A stretch of 59,278 nucleotides of DNA from DATCDR01 sp036510575 (GTDB lineage: Bacteria > Actinomycetota > Acidimicrobiia > Acidimicrobiales > Bog-793): positions 1 to 59,278 of the forward strand of contig DATCDR010000201.1 of the NCBI GenBank assembly GCA_036510575.1. The letters run 5' to 3'. The first letter of the stretch is position 1. Each line of letters begins with the position of its first letter. The notes under the pieces were generated by a model, which was not told the DNA's origin, did no database searches, and saw only the letters and a program-made list of their open reading frames with translations. Shown here piece after piece: positions 50,495-59,278 of this stretch. The position numbers and the translations under genes were made by a program.

Positions 50495-52423
50495 GTGGTC
50501 GACGACGCGGTATCAACCGAAGGGGGCTACCAGTCCCTCTATCGCCGGTTCCGACCGCAGCGCTTCGACGAGGTGCTCGGGCAGGACCATGTTGCGCTCG
50601 CGCTGCGCAATGCTGTTCGGGACGACCGGATCGGTCACGCGTATCTCTTCTCCGGGCCACGTGGCACCGGAAAGACCTCAACGGCACGCATCCTCGGCAA
50701 AGCTTTGAACTGCACCGACCTGATCGAAGGCGAGCCATGCGGCAACTGCGCGTCGTGCCTATCTGTTGCCGCGGGAACTTCGTTCGACGTCCATGAGCTC
50801 GACGCAGCATCCAACAACGGTGTTGACGCGATGCGCGACCTTGTTGCCCGAACCGTGCTCGCGACACCCGGGCGTTGGAAGGTCTACATCGTCGACGAGG
50901 TACACATGCTCTCGACCGCAGCCTCGAACGCGCTGCTAAAAACGCTCGAGGAGCCACCAGACCACGTCGTGTTCGTGCTCGCGACGACAGATCCGCAGAA
51001 AGTGCTCCCAACTATCCGCAGCCGGACGCAGCACTTCGAGTTCCACCTCCTCACCGACGACACGCTCGCGGGAATGCTGGCCGGTGTCGCGGCCCAGGCA
51101 GACCTGCAACTTCCCGAGGGCGCGCTCATCCAGGCGGTGCGACGCGGACGTGGCTCCGCGCGCGACGCCCTCTCGGTCCTTGACCAGGTCGCCGCGTCAG
51201 GGATGCTCGAAGCCGACACCGATCGTTGGCTGGTCGAGACGCTCCGTGCGCTCGGCGACTACAACCAGTCCGCGGTTCTGCTCGCCGTCGAAGGAGCAGT
51301 CCGAACCGGGCGAGACGCCCAGCAGCTGGCACTCGACCTGATCGACCGTCTCCGGGTTGGCTTCCTCTCGCTCGTGAGTGGTCGCGATCTCGACTCGTCA
51401 CTCGACGTCCAGGCCGACGAGCTCGAACTGCTGCGAGGTCTCGGGACGGCGCGGCTCGTCCGCGCGATGGAGTTGATTGGCACCGCGGTCGTAGCTATGC
51501 GCGACTCCCCAGATCCACGCATCACACTCGAAGTCGCATTCCTTCGGCTCTCGCGCCCTGAGGACGAACTCTCGCTCGACGCACTCACCGAGCGGATCGA
51601 CCGACTCGAGCGACACCTCGAGCAGACACCGATACCCGCACCGGTGGCTCGTCAGTCTCAGCCGCCCCCGCCGGCCGCAGCCAAACCGCCAGAAGTACCT
51701 ACCGAAGGTGACGAAGTCCCCGCTGCTGCGACGCGCGAGCTCGACGATCAGGGCCAGGAGACTCGCGAGACCTCTCAGGCGGACAACTCGCCCGCCGTCC
51801 GACCGGCGCTCGGCGCGTTTCTTCGAGCCAACTCCTCGACGCCGACTACGAGCCCAGCCGAGGCCGCCGTCGAGACCCCGATCGCCGCTCCGACAGTAGA
51901 GGAACCGAGCGAACCGAAAAGCGAGACGCTCCAGGTTGGCGCTCCCTCGCTCGAGGCGATTCGCAGCGCCTGGCAGGACTCGATCCTTGGTGGACTCCGA
52001 TTGAAGGTGCGAGCGATCTTCCAAGCGGGGCGCTTCGTGGAGCTCGACGATGGCATCGCCGTTCTCGCTGTCCCAAACGACGCCCACCTGCTGCATGCCG
52101 ATCCGCTCCGTCCCGAACTCGAGGCGGCGCTGACCTCGCACTTCGGCACCCCAGTTGGCGTCCGCCTCATATCAGAGACCGCCGGACGAGATCAGACCGA
52201 TCGATCCGCTTCGTCGAGGAGTCAGCCCGCGGCCTCGTCGCGTTCGACCACACCCGCTTCCCAGGCGCCCGATGACCCCGATGAGGTGGACGGCAGCGAC
52301 GACGACTTCGCTGATATCTCGTCGCCGATCGATGTCGACGATCGGACGAGCGCCGCGAGCACCGGTATCGACTGGGCCCGCGAACGGGTGCTCAAGGCGT
52401 TTCCGGGCGCAGAGGAGGTCTAG
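50495..52423 (+). CDS. dnaX: DNA polymerase III subunit gamma/tau
   Basis: Clamp-loader ATPase, 642 residues. Begins YQSLYRRFRPQRFDEVLGQDHV; Walker A is FSGPRGTGKTSTARILGKALNC; the zinc module is CGNCASC with the earlier Cys; Walker B-like VYIVDEVHML and SRTQHFEFHLL (arginine finger region) follow. After about residue 370 comes a Pro/Ala/Glu-rich tau linker and a C-terminal domain (about 480-570) that would bind the polymerase. GTG start. It forms an operon with ybaB and recR. Confidence 0.96.
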   Translation: MVDDAVSTEGGYQSLYRRFRPQRFDEVLGQDHVALALRNAVRDDRIGHAYLFSGPRGTGKTSTARILGKALNCTDLIEGEPCGNCASCLSVAAGTSFDVHELDAASNNGVDAMRDLVARTVLATPGRWKVYIVDEVHMLSTAASNALLKTLEEPPDHVVFVLATTDPQKVLPTIRSRTQHFEFHLLTDDTLAGMLAGVAAQADLQLPEGALIQAVRRGRGSARDALSVLDQVAASGMLEADTDRWLVETLRALGDYNQSAVLLAVEGAVRTGRDAQQLALDLIDRLRVGFLSLVSGRDLDSSLDVQADELELLRGLGTARLVRAMELIGTAVVAMRDSPDPRITLEVAFLRLSRPEDELSLDALTERIDRLERHLEQTPIPAPVARQSQPPPPAAAKPPEVPTEGDEVPAAATRELDDQGQETRETSQADNSPAVRPALGAFLRANSSTPTTSPAEAAVETPIAAPTVEEPSEPKSETLQVGAPSLEAIRSAWQDSILGGLRLKVRAIFQAGRFVELDDGIAVLAVPNDAHLLHADPLRPELEAALTSHFGTPVGVRLISETAGRDQTDRSASSRSQPAASSRSTTPASQAPDDPDEVDGSDDDFADISSPIDVDDRTSAASTGIDWARERVLKAFPGAEEV

Positions 52424-52840
52424 ATGACGTCACCATTCGAACAGGCAGGGCTCGGCGGCATCTTCGCCGAGATGCAGCGCCTCCAAGAGCAGCTGGCCGA
52501 GGCTGAAGCGACCTCTCGAACAATGGAGGTGGAGGGCACCGCCGGTGGCGGCGCGGTACGTATCAAGGTCTCCGGAGAGTTCTCTTTCAACAACGTCGCG
52601 ATCGATGCTGCGGTCGTCGATATAGCAGACGTCTCGATCCTCGAGGATCTCGTGCTCGCGGCGCTTCGCGATGCAACGAGCAAACTGCTCGAGGTGCGCA
52701 AAGCGGCGATGGGTCAAGCCGTTGGCGGCGCACTCTCCGCGATGCTTGGAGGCGAGGGCGCCGAAGGGCTCTTCGGCACGGGGTCGGCGAGCGACGGCGC
52801 AGTGATCGAATTGGGCATGCCGGACCTGGGCGAACTGTAG
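52424..52840 (+). CDS. YbaB/EbfC-family nucleoid-associated protein
   Basis: Small DNA-binding protein, 138 residues, that dimerises into a tweezer-like fold. QRLQEQLAEAEATSRTMEVEGTAGGGAVRIKVSGEFSFNNVAID is the core, then LEDLVLAALRDATSKLLEVRKAAMG. The C-terminal 40 residues (GGEGAEGLFGTGSAS) are a Gly-rich tail. The ATG directly follows the dnaX stop and recR comes next, as in most bacteria, which makes the assignment firm. Confidence 0.95.
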   Translation: MTSPFEQAGLGGIFAEMQRLQEQLAEAEATSRTMEVEGTAGGGAVRIKVSGEFSFNNVAIDAAVVDIADVSILEDLVLAALRDATSKLLEVRKAAMGQAVGGALSAMLGGEGAEGLFGTGSASDGAVIELGMPDLGEL

Positions 52841-52851
52841 GCAACAAGTAG

Positions 52852-53457
52852 ATGCCACTTTTCGACGGCCCAATCCAAGATCTCGTAGATGAGCTCGGCA
52901 GGCTTCCTGGGGTAGGCCCGAAGTCTGCACAACGGATCGCGTTCCACCTGTTGAAGGTCTCGACCGAGGACGCACTCCGCCTTGCCAAAGCCATCATCGA
53001 GGTGAAGGAGCGGACCGTCCTTTGCGAGATCTGCTTCAACGTGGCGATGGCGGCGCACTGTTCAATCTGCTCCGATGATCGGCGCGACCTCACCAAGGTC
53101 TGTGTCGTCGAGGATCCACGCGACATCGTCGCCGTCGAGCGAACGCGCGAGTTTCGGGGGCGATACCACGTGCTCGGCGGTGCACTCAACCCGATCGAGG
53201 GCGTCGGTCCCGAGCAGCTCCGCGTACGCGAGCTCCTCACCCGAATCGATGCCGAGGGCATCACCGAGGTGATTCTTTGCACGAATCCGAACCTCGAGGG
53301 CGATACCACCGCGATGTACCTCGCACGCCTGCTCAAGCCGCTCGGTCTCTCGGTGACCAGGATCGCGAGCGGACTGCCCGTTGGTGGCGATCTCGAGTAC
53401 GCCGACGAGCTCACGCTCGGACGAGCACTCGAGGGTCGTCGAGAGGTGGACGCCTGA
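52852..53457 (+). CDS. recR: recombination mediator protein RecR
   Basis: RecFOR-pathway protein, 201 residues. LVDELGRLPGVGPKSAQRIAFHLL is the helix-hairpin-helix; CEICFNVAMAAHCSICSDDRRD is the Cys4 zinc finger (C-x2-C ... C-x2-C). The Toprim domain follows with KVCVVEDPRDIVAVERT and CTNPNLEGDTTAMYLARLL. Ends TLGRALEGRRE, the standard C-terminus. Last gene of the dnaX-ybaB-recR operon. Confidence 0.96.
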   Translation: MPLFDGPIQDLVDELGRLPGVGPKSAQRIAFHLLKVSTEDALRLAKAIIEVKERTVLCEICFNVAMAAHCSICSDDRRDLTKVCVVEDPRDIVAVERTREFRGRYHVLGGALNPIEGVGPEQLRVRELLTRIDAEGITEVILCTNPNLEGDTTAMYLARLLKPLGLSVTRIASGLPVGGDLEYADELTLGRALEGRREVDA

Positions 53458-53562
53458 CTCGACCGCTCCGGTAAAGGACCCGATTCTCATGCGAGATGTG
53501 CGGCCCTTCTCTGCAGCTATCTGCCCGAGGAGGCGAATGGACAGCGGTTGTTCTCTCGCAAG

Positions 53563-53568
53563 TAGCGT
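53563..53568 (+). promoter_or_regulatory. -10 box of the carboxylase beta gene (leaderless)
   Basis: TAGCGT followed by TAGGTC (6 nt) and the ATG at 53575. Confidence 0.5.
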
Positions 53569-53574
53569 TAGGTC

Positions 53575-55131
53575 ATGTCGGACCAGATGGCGCATCGGCT
53601 TGAAGATCTGGCGAGCAAGAAGGCCGAGTCGCTCGCCCCCGGCACCAAGCGCGCGATTGACGCGCAGCGCGAACGCGGCAAGCTGACCGCCAGAGAGCGA
53701 ATCGACTACCTCCTCGACGACAACAGCTTCGAAGAACTCGACCCACTCGTGCGCCATCGCACCGCTGGCGTTGGGCTCGACCACTCCCGTCCCTACACCG
53801 ACGGGGTGGTTACTGGCTTCGGAACGATCGACGGTCGGCGCGTCTGTGTCTACAGCCAGGACTTCACGGTCTTTGGCGGCTCCCTCGGCGAAGCCCACGC
53901 CGAGAAGATCCACAAGATCCAGGACCTCGCATTGAAACTCGGCGTGCCGATCATCGGGCTCTCCGACGGTGGTGGCGCCCGGATCCAAGAGGGCGTGTCG
54001 GCGTTGCACGGCTTTGGCGGAATCTTCGTTCGAAATGCCCGCTCGTCAGGTGTCATCCCGCAGATCTCAGTCATCCTTGGTCCGAGCGCCGGGGGCGCGG
54101 TGTACTCGCCAGCGCTCACCGACTTCATCTTCATGGTGCAGGGCACGAGCCACATGTTCATCACGGGACCGGACGTCGTTCGCACCGTGACCGGTGAGGA
54201 GGTCACCGCCGAGCAGCTCGGCGGCGCGACCACGCATGCGACGCGATCAGGTGTTGCGGCGTTCGTCTTTCCCGACGAGAAGAGCTGCCTCGACGAAGTC
54301 CGCTACCTCTTATCCTTCCTGCCGCAGAACAACCTCGAGGAGCCGCCTGCCCTCCCGGTGGTGGATCCCCCGGACCGCTTGATTCCAGAGCTGCGGACAC
54401 TCGTGCCGTCGCTCCCCAACCAGCCCTACGACGTCAAAGAGCTCATAACCGCCGTCGTCGACGACGGCGACTACCTCGAGTACTTCCCGCACTTCGCGAT
54501 GAACCTGGTCTGCTGCTTCGCCCGCATCGAGGGCAAGGTCGTCGGAGTCGTCGCGAACCAGCCCCAGATGCTTGCCGGGGTCCTCGACATCGACTCCTCG
54601 GAGAAGGGCGCCCGCTTCGTCAGGTCCTGTGACGCGTTCAACATCGCACTCGTGACCTTCGTGGACGTTCCAGGCTTCATGCCAGGAACCGACCAGGAGT
54701 ACGGCGGGATAATCCGGCACGGTGCGAAGTTGCTCTACGCCTACTGCGAGGCGACGGTGCCCCGCGTCCAGATCATCGTCCGGAAGGCCTACGGCGGCGC
54801 CTACCTGGTCATGGACTCAAAGGCGATCGGCACCGACTTCTCGTACTCCTGGCCGTCAGGTGAGCTCGCTGTCATGGGTCCCGACGGTGCCGTCGAGATC
54901 GTGCACCGCCGTGAGCTCGCAGAGGCGATGGATCCCGTCGGTCGCCGACGAGAGCTCGTCGCCGCCTACACGGAGCGCTTCTCGAATCCGTACTCGGCAG
55001 CTGAACGAGGCTATGTCGACGACGTTATCGACCCTGCCGAAACCCGACGCGTGCTGGCGAAGAGCCTGTCGATGCTGTCGAGCAAGCGAGAGGAGATGCC
55101 GCGTCGAAAGCACGGCAACATGCCGCTGTGA
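53575..55131 (+). CDS. acyl-CoA carboxylase carboxyltransferase (beta) subunit
   Basis: Transfers CO2 from biotin to an acyl-CoA, 518 residues (propionyl- or acetyl-CoA carboxylase type, AccD/PccB). RGKLTARERIDYLLDDNSFEELD is the N-terminal crotonase-like domain; QDFTVFGGSLGEAHAEKIHKI and GLSDGGGARIQEGV are oxyanion and biotin-binding motifs; the C-terminal half has FVDVPGFMPGTDQEYGGIIRHGAKLLYAY and RKAYGGAYLVMDSKAIGTD. The biotin-carrying alpha subunit is not in the window. The start is leaderless. It is coupled to the epsilon-like gene (GTG overlaps its end). Confidence 0.95.
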   Translation: MSDQMAHRLEDLASKKAESLAPGTKRAIDAQRERGKLTARERIDYLLDDNSFEELDPLVRHRTAGVGLDHSRPYTDGVVTGFGTIDGRRVCVYSQDFTVFGGSLGEAHAEKIHKIQDLALKLGVPIIGLSDGGGARIQEGVSALHGFGGIFVRNARSSGVIPQISVILGPSAGGAVYSPALTDFIFMVQGTSHMFITGPDVVRTVTGEEVTAEQLGGATTHATRSGVAAFVFPDEKSCLDEVRYLLSFLPQNNLEEPPALPVVDPPDRLIPELRTLVPSLPNQPYDVKELITAVVDDGDYLEYFPHFAMNLVCCFARIEGKVVGVVANQPQMLAGVLDIDSSEKGARFVRSCDAFNIALVTFVDVPGFMPGTDQEYGGIIRHGAKLLYAYCEATVPRVQIIVRKAYGGAYLVMDSKAIGTDFSYSWPSGELAVMGPDGAVEIVHRRELAEAMDPVGRRRELVAAYTERFSNPYSAAERGYVDDVIDPAETRRVLAKSLSMLSSKREEMPRRKHGNMPL

Positions 55132-55352
55132 GCTCACCAATCGATGTTGTCGAGGTCGGCGTCAATGGAAGGCAGGCCCCTGATCGACTCGAGCTCGCTG
55201 CGATTCTCGCCGCGCTCGAATCGACGCGCGCGGCCGACGTCCAGCCCGCGGCCGCACCCCAGCGCGTACCGTCGTGGCGTTTCGCGAACCGGACGTGGGG
55301 CAAGCACGCGGCGCTGCTGCGCACGCGGCCGCATCGCCCGAACTCTTTTTGA
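55128..55352 (+). CDS. acyl-CoA carboxylase epsilon-like subunit
   Basis: Short protein of 74 residues that fits the actinobacterial carboxylase epsilon family by position and by its middle helix (DRLELAAILAALESTRA) and conserved PSWRFANRTWGKH (Trp residues and basic end). The GTG start overlaps the carboxylase beta stop. Epsilon chains join alpha and beta subunits in acyl-CoA carboxylases. The family match is weak because the protein is short, so the context carries most of the call. It is convergent with the MFS gene that ends at 55364. Confidence 0.7.
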   Translation: MSSPIDVVEVGVNGRQAPDRLELAAILAALESTRAADVQPAAAPQRVPSWRFANRTWGKHAALLRTRPHRPNSF

Positions 55353-55363
55353 TCCCCAGCTAG

Positions 55364-56596
55364 CTAGGCGACCGCAGGGGTTGCCGGTTCGTAGTGCGAA
55401 GCAGGGAGCACCGCAGGCCACAGTCCACCGAGCGCAGCGCATCCAGCCGCGATGAGGAACGTGAGCGTGATCGAGCGCGTGATCAGCTGGCCGGCGATCG
55501 CAGACCCGATCGGGAAACCCGTGAAGTTGAGGTTCATCGACACCGCGAATGCCCTTCCGTACCACTTCGGGTCCGTCGCCCGCTGGCGGAGGGAGAACAT
55601 CGCCACGGTGAGCGGCCCGTTCACGCAGCCGATCACCGCGATGCAAATCACGACCATTACTTCGCTGTGACGGAACGCGAGTACGACGAATGCCAACGCC
55701 GTAACGCCACACGACGTCGCGAGCAGGTTCTTCTCCCTGCCCTCCGTGCCGATCCTGCCGGTCACGAGGCCCGCCACGAAGCCAGCGCCGCCCGAGATCG
55801 CAAAGAGGAGGCCGACCGTCGTCGAGCCACCATGGAGGTAGTGCAACACGATTACCGGCAGCGCGATCGAGAGGGCACCACCACCGAAGTTGAACACGGT
55901 CATCGTGCCTGCGAGCATCCGAAGCACGTGGTTGCCCCAGACGTATCGAACTGCAGCAACCGCAGAAGAGAGCACTGTCCCGGAGGCGTCGACGACCATC
56001 GCGGGCGCCGCGACACGGAGCATGATCAACGTCGCGAGCGCCATCACCGCGCCAGGCATCACGAGCGCCCAGCGGGGACCGAAGAGCGCGACAGAAACTC
56101 CCGCGACGGTCGGCCCGAGCACAGTGGCAACGACGAATGAGCACGAGTCGACGGCGTTCGAGCGATCCCAGAGCGATCTCGGAACGATGACGGGGAAGAT
56201 GGAACGGCCGCCGACCCTGCCGAGCGGAGTCGTGAGCGAGCAGGCCGCGACGATCAAGATGAGCAGGTAGGTGGGCAGCTCGTGCGCAAGTGACAGGGCC
56301 GCGATCGCGCAGATGCAAAGCGATTCGAAGCCGAAGTCGCAGACCATCAGGCGGACCTTCGCACCTCGATCGAGCAGCGCGCCGACGATGGGTGATACGA
56401 GGATTCCCGGCACCTGGCTCGCGAGAACGACGAAGCCGGAGAGCTGGGCCGAGTGATGCGTCTCGAGGACGAACAGCACGATCGTCACGGAGAACATCTG
56501 CGTCGCGATGCGCGAGCAGAGCGTCGAGAAAACGAGTGGCGTCAGGCTGTGAACTTGGAAGAGGCCACGGTAACTGTCCGCGACAAGAGCGTCGCC
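55364..56596 (-). pseudogene. MFS transporter with no usable start codon
   Basis: MFS permease of the DHA3-like group. The ATG at 56497 lies inside TM1, giving a 377-residue protein that lacks its N-terminus. Upstream, the same frame continues as DSYRGLFQVHSLTPLVFSTL and then CSRIATQM, a normal MFS beginning, up to about 56596, without any ATG, GTG or TTG. An out-of-frame ATG at 56598 would start it if one base had been lost right after the codon. So this is either a start-proximal single-base deletion (or sequencing error) or a non-canonical start. The body (GALLDRGAKVRLM, GPRWALVMPGAVMAL, RIGTEGREKN) is intact. Confidence 0.65.
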
Positions 56597-56626
56597 ATGT
56601 CGTGAAGTCGTTGAGATAAGGCGAAA

Positions 56627-56663
56627 TCCTACCGGGAGGAGTGCTCGCTCCTACTGGGAGGAG
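56627..56663. repeat. two 15-bp direct repeats at 22-bp spacing
   Basis: TCCTACCGGGAGGAG (56627-56641) and TCCTACTGGGAGGAG (56649-56663) differ at one base and are two helix turns apart. They lie between the ferredoxin-reductase stop (56687) and the MFS gene, and may be an operator for it. Confidence 0.5.
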
Positions 56664-56686
56664 AGTAGCGATTCGAGGGGTCTGGC

Positions 56687-57712
56687 CTAGATATCGAGGA
56701 CGAGCAGGTCGCCTTCGCCTCGGCTGACACAGACCATCATCGCGTCGCCACGCTCACACTCTTGTAGCGACAACACGCGGTCCCGGTGGTCGATCTTTCC
56801 GGACAGCACCTTTGCCTCACAGACGCCGCACGAGCCCGACCCGCACGACGATGGATACGTCGGGACCACATCACGGATGACCGAGAGCAGGCTTCGAGTC
56901 GATGGAACCTCGATCACCACGCCCTGGCGCTCGAGGCGAACCGAGAACGGCGATCCGAATTCATTAAATGATGGCGGCACCCGAGTCGGATGGAACCGCT
57001 CGACATGCAGCGACGAGGTGCCGATCCGCCAACTCGAAGACTCTGCGGCGGCGATCATCCCTAGCGGGCCACAGCAGTACACAACCGTGCCGGACTGAAG
57101 GTCGCGAAAGCGGGCGGCGATGTCGGGACGACCTACCTCGGACTCGATCAGAACTTCGGTTCGATCCGCGCCATAGGCCAGAAGAACGTCGACGAAGGCC
57201 ATCGACTCGACGGTCCGGCCGGCGTAAACGCACGTCCAGGGTGCTTGGCGCTCGGCCAGCGCGGCGATCATCGGCAGCAAAGGGGCGATGCCGATCCCAC
57301 CGGCGAGAAACAGATAGGCGGGCGCATCGACAAGCTCGAAGTGATTTCTCGGCCCGAACAAGCCAAGGCGTGAGCCCTCGACCACCGACTCGTGCAACTC
57401 ATCGGAGCCGCCTTTGGACACCTGCTCTCGAAGCACCGCAACGCGATAGCTCGAAAGGTCCGCTGGATCCGAGCAAAGAGAGTACGAGCGCACCCGCCTC
57501 GAGGGCAGCACAAGATCGATGTGCGCCCCAGGCTGCCAAGTGGGCAGCGAGTTCCCGTCGAGTGCTGCAAGCTCGAACTCGATGATTTCGGAAGCGACTC
57601 GGCGAGCAGAAGTCACCACCACGGAGGCGGCAGGCTCGCCGATTAGGAACTCCTCATCGACCTCCTCGGAAAGGTCGTCGGCCGACGAAGCGTCGGCGGC
57701 TGCACTGCTCAC
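56687..57712 (-). CDS. PDR/VanB-family ferredoxin oxidoreductase
   Basis: Oxygenase reductase of the phthalate dioxygenase reductase type, 341 residues. The flavin domain has RSYSLCSDP; the NAD domain YLFLAGGIGIAPLLPMIAAL and VYCCGPLGM; the C-terminal plant-type [2Fe-2S] domain YPSSCGSGSCGVCEAKVLSG and MMVCVSR. It passes NADH electrons to a Rieske oxygenase or P450. The GTG start overlaps the stop of the GntR gene (GTGA), so the two are one operon. It could serve the Rieske proteins or ferredoxin of the 8-23 kb island, but the 33-kb distance makes that a guess. Confidence 0.92.
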   Translation of the reverse strand: MSSAAADASSADDLSEEVDEEFLIGEPAASVVVTSARRVASEIIEFELAALDGNSLPTWQPGAHIDLVLPSRRVRSYSLCSDPADLSSYRVAVLREQVSKGGSDELHESVVEGSRLGLFGPRNHFELVDAPAYLFLAGGIGIAPLLPMIAALAERQAPWTCVYAGRTVESMAFVDVLLAYGADRTEVLIESEVGRPDIAARFRDLQSGTVVYCCGPLGMIAAAESSSWRIGTSSLHVERFHPTRVPPSFNEFGSPFSVRLERQGVVIEVPSTRSLLSVIRDVVPTYPSSCGSGSCGVCEAKVLSGKIDHRDRVLSLQECERGDAMMVCVSRGEGDLLVLDI

Positions 57713-58410
57713 GTGTCGGGTTGAAGCGCCTCGTCATCGCCTCGCACGTACTGCACTACTCGGTCCCGCCCGGCAACGACCTGCTCCACGATCGTCTCGA
57801 CGTCTCGATCTACGAGCGCCCCAAGGATTCGGGCGTGCCCGTCGCGGAGCCGATCACAGTTCGGGTCGTTGATGAGAATCCCTGCAAACGCAGCGGTGCG
57901 GTACGGATCGGCGATCGACCAGAGCCTCTTCACCTCCCCGATCATGAACGAGAGCGAGGAGAGGTCATAGATCGAAAAGTAGAACTGCTGTTCTTGGGTG
58001 AGCGCCTCCGCGAGGTCGCCGCGCTGCATTGCCTTGATGCAGCGCTCATCGGCCTGCCGGAGCACCGCTAGCTCGGCCGCATCTGGCCAGCGGATGGAGC
58101 GCAGTATCTCCGGCTCGAGAAACCGACGCATCCGATAGATCTGTTCCATCTCCGAGGCCTGCATCTCCGTCACGAAATAGCCACGATGTGGGTCGTGAAC
58201 AAGGAGGTGTTCGGCGGCGAGCATCTTGAGAGCCTCGCGGACGGGGACTCTGCTCACGCCGAGCCGCTCGGCCCAGTCCTCTTGACGGACATGTTCTCCA
58301 GGGAGCAACTCGCCTCGAAGCAGCATCCGACGCATCGCGGCGGCGACGCGCTCGGCACTGTTGGCGCGCACGTGCTGGGCGAGTCTCGGCTCAGCCATCA
58401 ACCCCGTCAC
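57709..58410 (-). CDS. GntR-family (FCD) transcriptional regulator
   Basis: Regulator of 233 residues. The N-terminal winged helix has RMLLRGELLPGEHVRQEDWAERLGVSRVPVREALKMLAAEHLL, which is the GntR signature. The C-terminal helical FCD domain (about 80-220) binds a small acid and has the metal/acid-binding pattern of FadR-like members. It heads the operon with the PDR reductase, so it probably senses a substrate of that redox chain. The GTG start follows GTGAGGTGCC; a second start (ATG) lies 4 codons later. Confidence 0.92.
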   Translation of the reverse strand: MTGLMAEPRLAQHVRANSAERVAAAMRRMLLRGELLPGEHVRQEDWAERLGVSRVPVREALKMLAAEHLLVHDPHRGYFVTEMQASEMEQIYRMRRFLEPEILRSIRWPDAAELAVLRQADERCIKAMQRGDLAEALTQEQQFYFSIYDLSSLSFMIGEVKRLWSIADPYRTAAFAGILINDPNCDRLRDGHARILGALVDRDVETIVEQVVAGRDRVVQYVRGDDEALQPDT

Positions 58411-58556
58411 GGCACCTCACTCTCCTGAGCGTCACTGGAAACTCTCCGCCGCCATCACCCCAGGATAGGGCCGCGTACGTTGTCGCGCCTTCAAGCCGCT
58501 AGTTCCATCTCACGAGCAACAGAGCCAACAACCTCGGAGTCGAATCGGCTGCAACG

Positions 58557-59162
58557 TCACTTGGTGGACAACGTCGAGTCGCGGCCGACGATACGGGGAA
58601 ACACGCCGACCAAAAGCAGGCCGAACCCGATACCGCCGATCATCTGGCCGAAGTAGAGCAGGTGAACAATCTTCAGGATCGAAAGAAGGCCGGCGAGGGA
58701 CCCTGCGACCTCGATCGAGAAGAACAGCACCGTCTGACGGCTCCAGCCGCTGATCAAGAGCCAGATCGAATACACGAACTCATAGGCGAACAGAGCAATG
58801 CCGAGGTCATCGTGGATCTCGGAGTACAAGAGATTGATGTGTCGAGGGTACGTGCTGGCGAGTACGAGGAGATCCAGCACCCCAATTCCGACCAGGGCGC
58901 GGCCGTACCAGGTCCGATCTGGACGCACCCTCGCGAGCCCGACTGCTGCGAGGCACAAAAAGAGTGTGCAGAGCGAGAAGCTGAGCGTATATGGCACTAC
59001 CGTCGTCAGCCGATTTCCGAAGTTGCTCACACCGCCGTCAGACGAGACGACGCTCGGCGCGATGACCGAACAAAGCACTAGCAACATAGAGAGCGCGATT
59101 TGGCTAATCCAGAGGCAGCTCGTGACCGTGCCCATCGAGGCCACCTTGTTGAAGAGAGTCAT
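58557..59162 (-). CDS. hypothetical polytopic membrane protein (DUF998-like)
   Basis: About 201 residues from the ATG at 59162 (MTLFNKVASMGTV); an earlier ATG at 59243 is also possible. It has six or so hydrophobic segments: LWISQIALSMLLVLCSVIAP, VPYTLSFSLCTLFLCLAAVG, ALVGIGVLDLLVLAST, LFAYEFVYSIWLLISG, a segment near VLFFSIEVAGSLAGLL, and GGIGFGLLLVGVF. The spacing resembles DUF998-type proteins, but I am not certain. No catalytic motif is visible. Its neighbours suggest no function. Confidence 0.65.
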   Translation of the reverse strand: MTLFNKVASMGTVTSCLWISQIALSMLLVLCSVIAPSVVSSDGGVSNFGNRLTTVVPYTLSFSLCTLFLCLAAVGLARVRPDRTWYGRALVGIGVLDLLVLASTYPRHINLLYSEIHDDLGIALFAYEFVYSIWLLISGWSRQTVLFFSIEVAGSLAGLLSILKIVHLLYFGQMIGGIGFGLLLVGVFPRIVGRDSTLSTK

Positions 59163-59278
59163 TCGTGCTCGCCCACAATCCGGCTCTACGCGACGAGGCG
59201 TGGGTGACGGCCTCTGATTCTCGCAGTTGGACGAGTGTCCCATTCGACGCCTGAGTGGAGCAACAACCGCAGCCGATA

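Noticed and set aside
1..59278. CRISPR array, prophage or integrative element
   Set aside because: No regularly spaced repeats, no phage structural genes, no integrase, and the two tRNA-Ser genes have no adjacent integrase or duplicated 3' end apart from their own similarity.

Overview
The window reads as chromosomal DNA from a high-GC actinobacterium. The evidence is a mycothiol-dependent maleylpyruvate-isomerase-type protein, an LCP cell-wall ligase, an F420-type luciferase-like oxidoreductase, an acyl-CoA carboxylase beta chain followed by a small epsilon-like chain, and many genes whose -10 box sits 6-7 nt before the start codon (leaderless transcripts). The class Acidimicrobiia is my best guess, but no rRNA gene is present to prove it.

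Layout. 1-1.5 kb: right part of an IS1595-type element with a passenger gene. 1.5-3.8 kb: DHA2 drug exporter and divergent TetR regulator. 3.9-8.0 kb: a frameshifted F420 oxidoreductase, an alkyltransferase-like protein, and an operon of a DtxR/MntR regulator, an unusual Nramp transporter and a small membrane protein. 8.3-23.5 kb: an accessory catabolic island with five amidohydrolase-2 proteins (two translationally coupled A+B pairs plus a lone A), two Rieske proteins with an extended cluster loop, a one-cluster ferredoxin, a mandelate-racemase-type enolase, a long transketolase and a peptide-type ABC importer that lacks ATPases. 23.8-28.7 kb: RHH protein, NUDIX, ABC-2 exporter whose ATPase carries a 60-bp in-frame duplication, PPK2 and a DapA-family aldolase.

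28.7-45.3 kb is mostly housekeeping: LCP protein, SDR, ProRS, aspartate-semialdehyde dehydrogenase, aspartokinase, two cyclophilins, an S51-like pseudoenzyme, SixA-like phosphatase, VIT1/CCC1 transporter, orphan response regulator, phosphoribosyltransferase, GH15 glucosidase plus glucose dehydrogenase, and a mycothiol-dependent enzyme. 45.5-50.2 kb: two tRNA-Ser genes, TadA, Bcr/CflA exporter, a DoxX-Rieske fusion, and a chimeric transposon graveyard (TnpB broken by an IS30-type fragment). 50.3-55.4 kb: SRP RNA, dnaX, ybaB, recR, carboxylase beta and epsilon chains. 55.4-59.2 kb: an MFS gene without a usable start, a GntR/ferredoxin-reductase operon and a membrane protein.

The island at 8.3-23.5 kb is the best candidate for an undescribed pathway. 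The importer would bring in an organic substrate, the enolase-superfamily enzyme and transketolase would do acid and C-C chemistry, and the paired amidohydrolases would act as metal-dependent decarboxylases, hydratases or hydrolases. The Rieske proteins and ferredoxin would supply electrons to an oxygenase that is not in this window. All of that pathway logic is inference; only the gene families and their arrangement are visible.
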